Assembly (NCBI GenBank): GCA_016201435.1
Contig: JACQCT010000001.1
Coordinates: 40,284-104,283 of the forward strand
Length of the DNA stretch: 64,000 nt
From: Nitrososphaerota archaeon
Lineage (GTDB): Archaea > Thermoproteota > Nitrososphaeria > Nitrososphaerales > Nitrosopumilaceae
Reading direction: 5' to 3'
A program made the position numbers and the translations under genes. The notes beneath the pieces are model-generated. The model was not told where the DNA came from and searched no databases. It saw only the letters and a list, made by a program, of their open reading frames with translations. Shown piece after piece: positions 9,529 to 16,712 of the stretch; the first letter of the stretch is position 1, and every line of letters begins with the position of its first letter.

Positions 9529-10614
9529 ATGAAAGCTAGGGAACTTCCAACTTATGACAAATTACTGTTACCGCTGTTAGAATACGCAAAAGATGGTCGT
9601 GATATTGCGTTAGATGTTGCAGAAAAATACTTGGCGGAAAAATTTAAACTTACTGAAGAGGAAAGGAGAAGGAAAAAACCTAGTGGAAGAGAAACAATTT
9701 TCAGGGACAGAATCTTTTGGGCTCGCTTATACCTAAAAAGAGCTGGTCTGATTTCCTATACGGAAAAAGAGGCTCATTACAAAATAACTGAAGAAGGGAA
9801 AAAATTCCTAGAAGAAAAAAACCCAGCAACACTAAATACAAAAATTTTAATGGAATTTTTTCCCTCATTCAAACAATGGCAAGACGAAATAAAGTATTCG
9901 AAGAAAATAACTCGTAAAGGAAAAAAAACAGCATCCCCTCAGGAATATCTTGGAATAGTGATACTGATTGATACTCTTGGAACCAAAGGAATACTGAAAA
10001 AAAGGGATCCTAATAAAATTAGAGAAGAATGGAGGGAATTTATCAAAAATATGAACGAAAAAGCAATTCAAGAATTTAAGAAACTTGGTAATTTCTCGTT
10101 TGATACATTTTCCGATACTATTCTTATTACTGTTGGCATAAAGGAAAAAGAATATCCGCTATACAAAATTTCTGGATTTTTGAGATCTTTTGTTATAGAA
10201 AGCATGAGAATTGATAGGCCTATAAGAGGATGTATTTCAGTAGGCCCAATTATTAAGGATGACAAGATTATCTTAGGTGATGCAATTGATGAAGCTGTAG
10301 TTTATCATCATCTTCCACAATGGGTGGGGATTTCTGCCAGTCCTTCAGCTCATATTGAAATAGAAAAATTATATCATGAAAACCGAGAAAAAACCAACCT
10401 CTATTTCCAAAAATACGATTTACCATTGAAGATGTCGGTTGAACAAGGAGCATGGGTCATAAACTGGCCGCGTCTAGTAGAAAAAGAAATTGAAATACGC
10501 GAGATTCTAGCTAAAAGAATTTTGGAAACCAAATCAGACATTGGCAATGCATTGAAATGGAGAAATACCGTGAATTTTTTTGAGCATGTTATGGAAGAAA
10601 TTGATGATTCTTAA
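9529..10614 (+). CDS. Mrr N-terminal domain fused to a class III nucleotidyl-cyclase-like domain
   Basis: A 361-residue protein in two parts. Residues 1-110 match the Mrr_N winged-helix domain (LPTYDKLLLPLLEYAKDG, then FWARLYLKRAGLI and ITEEGKKFL). Residues 138-280 look like a class III cyclase core: IVILIDTLG with D148, TFSDTILI with D196 as the second metal aspartate, RGCISVG at 233-239, then LGDAIDEA followed by VGISASPSA. This order is shared with the pyrimidine cyclases of Pycsar defence and related cyclase homologues. The remaining C-terminus is helical. No PD-(D/E)XK nuclease, the normal Mrr partner, is present. ATG at 9529 is preferred over TTG at 9508. Function is inferred: DNA or damage sensing by the first domain with second-messenger output by the second. 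The cyclase assignment is by motif only. Confidence 0.65.
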   Translation: MKARELPTYDKLLLPLLEYAKDGRDIALDVAEKYLAEKFKLTEEERRRKKPSGRETIFRDRIFWARLYLKRAGLISYTEKEAHYKITEEGKKFLEEKNPATLNTKILMEFFPSFKQWQDEIKYSKKITRKGKKTASPQEYLGIVILIDTLGTKGILKKRDPNKIREEWREFIKNMNEKAIQEFKKLGNFSFDTFSDTILITVGIKEKEYPLYKISGFLRSFVIESMRIDRPIRGCISVGPIIKDDKIILGDAIDEAVVYHHLPQWVGISASPSAHIEIEKLYHENREKTNLYFQKYDLPLKMSVEQGAWVINWPRLVEKEIEIREILAKRILETKSDIGNALKWRNTVNFFEHVMEEIDDS

Positions 10615-10680
10615 TAACACGATCAAACTAAAATCTGTATGTTCTGAACCTAGTCATTTACTAGATTGCCTTTCTATTCT

Positions 10681-10732
10681 AGGTACCATTACCAGGCACA
10701 AATGACTGTACCAGGTACCATTACCAGGCACA
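10681..10732. repeat. Two direct copies of a 20-bp repeat, 32-bp period
   Basis: AGGTACCATTACCAGGCACA occurs at 10681-10700 and again, identically, at 10713-10732. The unit contains GGTACC and lies in the gap between the cyclase-like gene and a small convergent gene. A paired spacing of about three helical turns would suit a protein-binding site, for example for the nearby recombinase, but that is inference. Confidence 0.75.
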
Positions 10733-10785
10733 TAAGACCAACGTGTGTACAGGGATAAAAGCCGGTAGATATTGTTGTATTCTTA

Positions 10786-10941
10786 TTAATTTTGATTTTG
10801 TTCCGTAGAATATCCAATAGCGCCGCCTAAAATAGCACCAACTACTGCTCCTACTGGTCCTCCTACCATTGCCCCTATCAGAGCGCCGCTACCAATTCCT
10901 GTCGCTGTTTTCATTCCATCTTTTTTTCCATTATTTGCCAT
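10786..10941 (-). CDS. Small glycine-zipper protein
   Basis: A 51-residue frame with ATG at 10941 and TAA at 10786. After a charged start (MANNGKKDGMKTAT) it is a run of small residues with repeated GxxxG spacing, such as GIGSGALIGAMVGGPVGAVV and GAILGGAIG, and a polar tail. Glycine-zipper segments of this kind pack closely in membranes and occur in small membrane and phage-related proteins. It lies between the integrase and the cyclase-like gene on the island, convergent with the latter. The composition is too regular for chance, but no function can be assigned. An effector role next to a cyclase-like gene is a speculation worth testing. Confidence 0.6.
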   Translation of the reverse strand: MANNGKKDGMKTATGIGSGALIGAMVGGPVGAVVGAILGGAIGYSTEQNQN

Positions 10942-11054
10942 AATTACGGTATTAGTACCTTATTATACCTTAAAAAGTTTGTGTTGATCGCAGTCACTTC
11001 GCTCATTGTCCTTTTCAGTGACGTTACAATAAAGATTCGTAAAGATTTTGCCTA

Positions 11055-12332
11055 TCATTTCTTTACTCCCCCCACAAAAATCTCTTCAGAAAATATTTCT
11101 GGGTGAAGTTCCTTAAACCGCATCATCCATCTAGTCATTACATCTTGGTTCTTCTTTAGTTGAGCAATCTCCATACTCTTTTGATATAATTCCTTATTCT
11201 CAATACGCAGTTTCTTGTTTTGAGCCTTCTCCCTTTCCTCATCAGATATGGTAAGATGAGGAACGGCATTGAGATATTCTTCTACCAATTCACCAATGTG
11301 TGTCTTGAAGTAGTTTCTGTCAAGTTTGACAAGACCAACATGATCCATCATGTACTCTTTCTTGATTAATGCTGCAAGAGGCGAATCTTTTGAGATTGTT
11401 TCCTTGTTTATTTTGTTGAAGAATCTTCGAAACCCGTTCATTATTGGTACGTCGTGTCTTCGCCTGCCTTTGGCAAGAGGTTTCCTAATTTCTGCACTCT
11501 CTGCAACCCTTGTAATTCTTCTTTTGATCGCATCAGGTTTTAGTTTTCTAACAAAAGGTCCTGCTTCTTTGAATAGTGGATCAGATGGCAAAGGCTCCTT
11601 GCCAACTTCTTGTATCCATTTTTGTTTGTAATCAAGTATTGCTTTGTATGCTTCCGGTGTGATAAATGCAGGATACTCTTCAGACGTTTTCCTGTATACA
11701 GTTAATATCCCGCAAACAATCTGTGCTTTACTCTCTTCTGATTCTGTTATATCAAAAACAATTTTGTCATTAATTTGGTAAACTGGTATCAGATCCTCCC
11801 AGTTTAATGCAAAACCTCCCTCCCTGATTCCAGAACTTGCTGCAACTAAAATCAATGCCTTGTCAATTGGTCCTCGAATAAATCCAATCATCTTTTGAAT
11901 TTCCTGTCTTGTGTATCCTCTTCCTTCAGAATCAGTATTGTCGCGTTCTGGAAATGTATAGTAGATACGTTTCCAAGCAATTGGCACATCATTCATATCA
12001 AGAAGTTTTCGAATTGGTTTAAAATATCTGCCAAACGAATTTGGGCTAAGATAATCTTTATCGGTTGTTGCAAGTTCGGTTCTCTCCTTGAGTCTTTTTG
12101 ATAAAGTTAGCAGCAGACTTGTAATCCATTCTGGGTCGGCTTTTGCCCTATGCACCATTTCAGATGCGCGCTCCTCAAAAGTTCCATTAAAAACATCTTC
12201 AAAGATATCACACAAAACTCTCCGCAAGGTGCGGGTGTACTTTTCCTTGGTAGCAGCAGCCCTCATCCCCTGGTAGAACAGGCCTATTGGTTCGTCTGCC
12301 ACTTTTTGGATTTCCTCTTTTCTTATCTTCAA
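11055..12332 (-). CDS. Tyrosine recombinase (integrase)
   Basis: A 425-residue tyrosine recombinase. The N-terminal 100 residues are a helical core-binding domain. The catalytic part shows R170 in ASSGIREGG, H293 with the MNGFRRFF box (R302 or R303), H331 in MDHVGL and the probable nucleophile Y341 in NYFKTH. A coiled-coil-like charged tail (residues 365-400) follows. The pattern matches integrases of archaeal viruses and integrative elements. The gene starts 47 bases beyond the 3' end of tRNA-Arg and reads away from it, the standard arrangement for integration into a tRNA gene. Being whole, it does not look like the type that is split on insertion. Confidence 0.88.
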   Translation of the reverse strand: MKIRKEEIQKVADEPIGLFYQGMRAAATKEKYTRTLRRVLCDIFEDVFNGTFEERASEMVHRAKADPEWITSLLLTLSKRLKERTELATTDKDYLSPNSFGRYFKPIRKLLDMNDVPIAWKRIYYTFPERDNTDSEGRGYTRQEIQKMIGFIRGPIDKALILVAASSGIREGGFALNWEDLIPVYQINDKIVFDITESEESKAQIVCGILTVYRKTSEEYPAFITPEAYKAILDYKQKWIQEVGKEPLPSDPLFKEAGPFVRKLKPDAIKRRITRVAESAEIRKPLAKGRRRHDVPIMNGFRRFFNKINKETISKDSPLAALIKKEYMMDHVGLVKLDRNYFKTHIGELVEEYLNAVPHLTISDEEREKAQNKKLRIENKELYQKSMEIAQLKKNQDVMTRWMMRFKELHPEIFSEEIFVGGVKK

Positions 12333-12379
12333 TTATTTTCCTCTTTCGGGTCGGAACCCTAAAAAGGACATTATTGAGG

Positions 12380-12454
12380 CGGGCCCGATGGGACTCGAAC
12401 CCACGACCTGACGCTCCGCAAGCGTCCGCACTATCCAAGCTGTGCAACGGGTCC
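12380..12454 (-). tRNA. tRNA-Arg (anticodon GCG)
   Basis: A full cloverleaf reads on the minus strand: acceptor GGACCCG, D arm GCAC/GTGC, anticodon stem GACGC/GCGTC around the loop TTGCGGA, T arm GTGGG/CCCAT around TTCGAGT, discriminator G. The anticodon GCG reads arginine CGC and CGU codons. CCA is not encoded (GCC follows). The acceptor has one mismatch, A3 opposite C70 (GGACCCG against CGGGCCC). Because an integrase follows at once, the 3' half may have been supplied by the integrated element, which could explain the mismatch. Confidence 0.93.
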
Positions 12455-12517
12455 ATTGGAAGTTTCACTTGACCCCGTTATAATACATTTCAAAAAGTAA
12501 TTTTTGGAATTTGAAAT

Positions 12518-13225
12518 TTACGCCGCTTGCTGTTCTGCCTTTTTCACAAAGACATAATTCATTATCAATCCAGCAATTATTGCACCAATAATTGGACCTG
12601 CCCAGTAAATCCAGTGAAAATCCCAGTATCCTGAAATGAGTGCTGGACCAAAGGTTCTTGCAGGATTCACTGATGCACCAGTCAATGGGACACCAACCAG
12701 GTGAATCAAAAATATCATGCCACCGATGGCAAGACCGTACATTCCGGCGGGTGCCTTTTTGTGTACTGCAGTCATGAAAATAACAGTAACCAAGAAAAAT
12801 GTCAAAATGATTTCAACGGCAAGACCAGATATAGCACTATGATTTAGAAGTTCGCTTGGTCCACCCTGCGTTCCAAAGAATACCTTGGCGCCAAGATCTG
12901 GCAAGATTGCTTTAAGCGATGCGGCAGCAACAATTGCGCCAATTAACTGAAATACGATATAGGCAATGCCATCTTTGATTCCAATTCTTCTTGTAACCAA
13001 CATGGAAATTGTCACAGCGGGATTAATGTGAGCACCAGAAATATGACCGAATGTATAAACCATCAAACCAATTGCTGCACCATGTGCTAAAGATATCATG
13101 ACTATTGCTTGAATTGAAAGACCTGTTCCAAATGCAACAGCTGCTAGTATGATAGCTAGTGGTCCAAAGAAAACCAAACAATATGTTGCAATAGCTTCTG
13201 CAAACCATGCACGTGGATTTACCAT
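12518..13225 (-). CDS. Aquaporin / MIP-family channel
   Basis: A 235-residue membrane protein with six predicted helices and two half-helices carrying NPA boxes: N68-P69-A70 in SGAHINPAVTIS and N187-P188-A189 in GASVNPARTFGP. R190 after the second box is the usual selectivity-filter arginine. MIP channels pass water or small neutral solutes such as glycerol or urea across the cytoplasmic membrane; the narrow-pore residues are not clear enough here to choose. It stands alone between the tRNA-Arg and a divergent peroxiredoxin gene, and marks the first ordinary chromosomal gene outside the island. Confidence 0.9.
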   Translation of the reverse strand: MVNPRAWFAEAIATYCLVFFGPLAIILAAVAFGTGLSIQAIVMISLAHGAAIGLMVYTFGHISGAHINPAVTISMLVTRRIGIKDGIAYIVFQLIGAIVAAASLKAILPDLGAKVFFGTQGGPSELLNHSAISGLAVEIILTFFLVTVIFMTAVHKKAPAGMYGLAIGGMIFLIHLVGVPLTGASVNPARTFGPALISGYWDFHWIYWAGPIIGAIIAGLIMNYVFVKKAEQQAA

Positions 13226-13302
13226 CAGTCAATCACCTTTGGAATAACCATATAAAACATTCGAATAAGAAAAAATAATTAGGGAACAAAAAAACAGATC
13301 TC

Positions 13303-13761
13303 ATGCTTACAGAAGGTGACGATGTTCCAGAGTTTAGCTTAAAAGATGCAAATGGAAAATTGGTTAAAAAATCAGATTTAAAAGGTAAAAAATATGTTGT
13401 CTATTTTTATCCAAAGGACTTTACTCCAGGATGTACTACAGAGGCAGCCGAGTTTTCCCAGGACTATAAGAAATTCAAGAATGCAGATATCGAGATACTT
13501 GGAATAAGTCCAGATGATGAAGAATCTCACAAAAAGTTTGGCGAAAAAATGAAAGTACCGTTTATTTTGCTTGCAGACATGGAGAAAGATGTCGCAAAGA
13601 AATTCGGAGTATGGGGCAAAAAGCAATTTATGGGTCGTGAGTACATGGGTGTAAACAGATCAACCTTTTTGGTAAACGAAAAAGGAAAAATTTTCAAAGT
13701 ATTTGAAAAAGTAAAACCCGCAGGACATGCACAGGAAGTCCTAGAGGCTTTTAAAAATTAG
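13303..13761 (+). CDS. Peroxiredoxin, BCP/PrxQ type
   Basis: A 152-residue thioredoxin-fold peroxidase. The peroxidatic cysteine is C44 in YPKDFTPGCTTEAAEF. The position five residues later, where many PrxQ enzymes keep a resolving cysteine, is alanine (A49), and no other cysteine is present, so this is a one-cysteine form that needs an external thiol. It reduces hydrogen peroxide and organic peroxides in the cytoplasm. It is divergent from the aquaporin gene; aquaporins can pass peroxide, so the pairing may be functional, though this is only inference. Confidence 0.9.
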   Translation: MLTEGDDVPEFSLKDANGKLVKKSDLKGKKYVVYFYPKDFTPGCTTEAAEFSQDYKKFKNADIEILGISPDDEESHKKFGEKMKVPFILLADMEKDVAKKFGVWGKKQFMGREYMGVNRSTFLVNEKGKIFKVFEKVKPAGHAQEVLEAFKN

Positions 13762-13762
13762 T

Positions 13763-14450
13763 TTAGGGTTTCCAGCCGGCTGGCAGTGTACCGCGTTTTG
13801 GTTTTGGCGGCTCTGGTGCAACTTTAACAGTTTGAGTTGTAGGTTCACCCTTGTATTGTTTGTCTGGAGGATGATATGACAACCTTGCTCTTGTTGCATA
13901 GTATTTGTTTCCAGTATAACCTGTAGAGCTGGTTGTTGCATATGCTGGTGCAACTTCGCTTGATGATACTTTTGGTGCCGGAGGTGGTGCTGGTCTTGTC
14001 TCTTCATGTCTTGCAGGCTGTGTTTGTGGAGTATATTCTTCTGCGGCCTGTGCACCTTTTGCTTTCCATGTTGATGAGGATGACTTTGGTTTTTGTTGTG
14101 AACTTGAGGTTTCTTGGTATGTATATTGTGGTTCTGGCGGTGGAGATGGTCGCGATGTTGATGTTTGAGTTGTAGGTTCACCCTTGTATTGTTTGTCTGG
14201 AGGATGATATGACAACCTTGCTCTTGTTGCATAGTATTTGTTTCCAGTATAACCTGTAGAGCTGGTTGTTGCATATGCTGGTGCAACTTCGCTTGATGAT
14301 ACTTGGTGCAGGTCTTGCATGTTGTTCTGCAGGTTTTACCTGAGACGATAATTGGCCTAGCTTTGCTTCAAGTTCAGCAATTTTTGCTTCAAGTTCGGAA
14401 GTAGATTTTTTAGTAGAACGTGGTTTTTTTGGTTTGATTTCTTTTGACAT
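13763..14450 (-). pseudogene. Proline/serine-rich repeat protein, frameshifted
   Basis: The start MSKEIKPKKPRSTKKSTSEL (ATG at 14450), a heptad-like ELEAKIAELEAKLGQL stretch and RPAP are in one frame; the rest, ending LPAGWKP at 13763, is in another. Comparing two internal repeats shows the cause: one copy has CCAAAAGT, the other CCAAGT near 14305, a loss of two A. Restoring them gives one protein of about 228 residues with two copies of a block containing YATTSSTGYTGNKYYATRAR separated by a Pro/Gln/Ser-rich linker. No enzyme domain is recognisable. It may be a real pseudogene, an assembly error around a perfect repeat, or a length-variable surface or DNA-associated protein. Confidence 0.7.
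13830..14304. repeat. Perfect 142-bp direct duplication inside a gene
   Basis: The 142 bases at 13830-13971 are identical to those at 14163-14304. The offset of 333 bases is a whole number of codons, so the duplication is in frame and encodes a repeated protein block. Complete identity, including silent positions, points to recent duplication or ongoing gene conversion. Confidence 0.92.
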
Positions 14451-14553
14451 GTGCTATTTGGTCATGCAAATGTAGTTTATTTAGATTTTGATCAGGGTGC
14501 GGACGTGATTATTTATAGAAGTTTTATAAGAAGCGCACGGGATTTATTCTCTG

Positions 14554-14931
14554 TTGGACGATTTTGAAAGGGATTACCCCGGGTTTGACTGGAAAAATAC
14601 ACCCGCCTATAAACATCCAGGCGGTAGAAACTGTCCCTGCCCTAAACATGAATACATAAGAGAACAGGTCAATGTGGCAAGGACCATAAGTCAAACAAGT
14701 AAAGAAGTTGGCAAAATCACACTCAAGTTTTGCCCTGATCACTATAGAGTATATCTAAAAGAAGTAATTCCCGCAATGCCTTTCAAATACAGAATGCTTA
14801 CCAAAATAGCTCTTAAAATTGGCGCAATACAAATTGAGCAGCTCAAATACATGCAGTCAGATCAATGCTTTTACTGCAAATTTGGATCTGGCGGACATGA
14901 CAAGAAAACCGAATTGCCTCCAATAGGCTAG
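14554..14931 (+). CDS. Conserved cysteine-rich hypothetical protein
   Basis: A 125-residue protein read from TTG at 14554; no ATG lies near. It holds a CPCPKH motif near residue 27, CPDHY near 60 and CFYCKFGSGGH near 105, enough cysteines and histidines to bind one or two metal ions. The middle is basic and helical. I do not recognise the family. It converges with and overlaps the next gene by four bases. A zinc-binding, nucleic-acid-related role is possible but not shown. Confidence 0.65.
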   Translation: MDDFERDYPGFDWKNTPAYKHPGGRNCPCPKHEYIREQVNVARTISQTSKEVGKITLKFCPDHYRVYLKEVIPAMPFKYRMLTKIALKIGAIQIEQLKYMQSDQCFYCKFGSGGHDKKTELPPIG

Positions 14932-15158
14932 ACAGGCCCAAGCAAAATTTTTGGTTTGTTAGGAGTATCATGATGGCATTTTTTTCCACATAGTGGACAT
15001 GTAACCCTATCCAAAAAAATGCACTGACAAATATGTGACTTTAGATAACTTTCAGCACTTTTTGTATATTCCCCAGTGCCGTTACAAAATGAACAAGGGG
15101 TATCTAAAAGTGCAATCTTACCCTGCCCATTACAAACGGCACATTTTTGATCAGTCAC
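14928..15158 (-). CDS. Small zinc-finger protein with DnaJ-like CxxCxGxG repeats
   Basis: A 76-residue protein with CAVCNGQGK and CSFCNGTGE, two CxxCxGxG repeats like those in the DnaJ zinc domain, and a later CPLCGKKCHH that could complete further zinc sites. No J domain or substrate-binding domain is present. Such short proteins are likely zinc-stabilised scaffolds or chaperone adaptors, though the partner is unknown. It is divergent from the UbiD gene, with about 110 bases between the two starts. Confidence 0.7.
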   Translation of the reverse strand: MTDQKCAVCNGQGKIALLDTPCSFCNGTGEYTKSAESYLKSHICQCIFLDRVTCPLCGKKCHHDTPNKPKILLGPV

Positions 15159-15269
15159 GTTGACGAATTTCCTCTTTAAAGATAATTAAATTCCTTTTGT
15201 TAAATCTTTTTCCCACTTGGTGTGTAAAAATCCAGTTAAGCTTATACAATATACAAATTCAGTAGTGAT

Positions 15270-16712
15270 GTGGCAATAGAAGATCTTGGAGAGTTTGTAG
15301 AAAAGCTGGAAAAGGCAGGAGAGTTAAAGCGGATAAAAACGCAGGTTGATGCCAATTTAGAGATTGCCGAGATTTTAAGAAGAACGATGTATTCAAACGG
15401 TCCAGCACTTTATTTTGAAAATGTAAAAAATTATGACATGCCAGTTTTGGGAAATGCGTTTGGCTCGCTAAAAAGATTAGAGGTTGGATTAGAGACAGAC
15501 GATTTTACTCAAATTGGCCAGAGAATTGTTGACATGACAAAGATGGAAATTCCAAGTGGAATTTTTGAAAAAATAAAAAAATTACCAGAGCTATCAAAGA
15601 TGACGGACATTGCACCAAAAATGCAAAAAAGCGGACCTGTGACAGAAATTTTTGAAGACTCACCTTCATTTGACAAGATTCCAATTTTGAAAACATGGCA
15701 CAAAGACGCTGGAAGATTCATCACTTTTGGTCTTGTTGCTACAAAACATCCAGACACTGATATTAGAAATCTAGGAGTATACAGAATGCAGATACTTGAC
15801 AACACTCATGCTCTCATGCATTGGCAAAAGCACAAGAGGGGTGCACATCACTATGACATCAAAAAAGACGCTGGAAATAAAATTGAAGTGGCCGTAATCA
15901 TTGGTGCAGACCCAGCAACAGTATTTTCTGCAGTTGCCCCAGTCCCCGAAGGTCTAGACAAATATCTTTTTGCAGGAATAACAAGAAAGACAGGAATTAA
16001 AACTGTAAAATGCAAGACAGTTGATCTTGAAGTTCCTGCAAACGCAGAGCTGGTACTAGAAGGATATGTTGATCCGTATGACATCAGAATGGAAGGTCCG
16101 TTTGGTGATCATACCGGATACTATACCCCACCAGAGCCATATCCCGTATTTACTCTGACTGGAATAATGCGACGAGAAAAACCAATTTACCTAACTACTA
16201 TAGTTGGAAAACCAATTCTAGAAGATGCATTTATTGGCAAAGTAATAGAGCGCTCATTTCTGCCTTTGATCAAAATGTTCCAACCCGAAGTTGTGGATTT
16301 TTCCATGCCAGCTGCTGGATGGTTCCAAGGCATGGCCATCATATCAATCAAGAAAAGATATCCCGGTCAGGCAAAAAAAGTAATGATGGGCCTATGGGGT
16401 CTGGGTCAGCTTGCACTAACAAAAATTTTTGTGGTCGTTGATGAGGACATCAATGTACATGACATGAATGATGTCATATGGGCAATTACAACCAGAGCTG
16501 ATGCCGCACGAGATGTTATCATAATAAACAACACTCCAACTGACACTTTGGATCCTGCATCACCGCTAGTAAATCTCGGATCAAAACTTGGAATTGATGC
16601 AACCCAGAAGACCAAAGAAGAAGGATATCAGAGAGAGATTCAGGAATTGGTTTCAGTTGATGAGGATACAAAGAACATAGTTGATGCCAAGTGGTCTAGT
16701 TACGGAATTTAG
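15270..16712 (+). CDS. UbiD-family decarboxylase (possibly menaquinone pathway)
   Basis: A 480-residue UbiD-family protein starting at GTG 15270. It begins LGEFVEKLEKAGELKRI, as these enzymes do, and contains FGDHTGYYTPPEPYPVF, a typical active-site region, before the conserved DEDINVHDMNDVIWA segment. UbiD enzymes use prenylated FMN to decarboxylate aromatic or related acids. Its convergent neighbour is an MqnC-like enzyme, so a role in the late, decarboxylating step of futalosine-route menaquinone synthesis (MqnL-like) is reasonable. Start and length are normal. A UbiX-type flavin prenyltransferase is not in the window. Confidence 0.85.
   Translation: MAIEDLGEFVEKLEKAGELKRIKTQVDANLEIAEILRRTMYSNGPALYFENVKNYDMPVLGNAFGSLKRLEVGLETDDFTQIGQRIVDMTKMEIPSGIFEKIKKLPELSKMTDIAPKMQKSGPVTEIFEDSPSFDKIPILKTWHKDAGRFITFGLVATKHPDTDIRNLGVYRMQILDNTHALMHWQKHKRGAHHYDIKKDAGNKIEVAVIIGADPATVFSAVAPVPEGLDKYLFAGITRKTGIKTVKCKTVDLEVPANAELVLEGYVDPYDIRMEGPFGDHTGYYTPPEPYPVFTLTGIMRREKPIYLTTIVGKPILEDAFIGKVIERSFLPLIKMFQPEVVDFSMPAAGWFQGMAIISIKKRYPGQAKKVMMGLWGLGQLALTKIFVVVDEDINVHDMNDVIWAITTRADAARDVIIINNTPTDTLDPASPLVNLGSKLGIDATQKTKEEGYQREIQELVSVDEDTKNIVDAKWSSYGI

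Larger units (their letters stand above)
1..12386. mobile_element. Genomic island integrated at tRNA-Arg, left end outside window
   Basis: A tyrosine recombinase gene begins 47 bases downstream of the 3' end of a tRNA-Arg gene. Beyond it lie only defence-type and unrecognised genes, while housekeeping genes begin at once on the other side of the tRNA. This is the usual layout of an archaeal integrative element. The right end should lie within the tRNA 3' half. Reading by eye I saw no second copy of that 3' half between 1 and 11,000, so the left attachment site, if it exists, is beyond position 1. The boundaries are inferred; gene content and order are seen. Confidence 0.7.

Noticed and set aside
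13933-14175. Hydrophobic plus-strand frame suggesting a membrane protein
   Set aside because: It is the reverse reading of the low-complexity repeat gene; its repeated leucine/valine content is a by-product of the Gln/Pro-rich codons.
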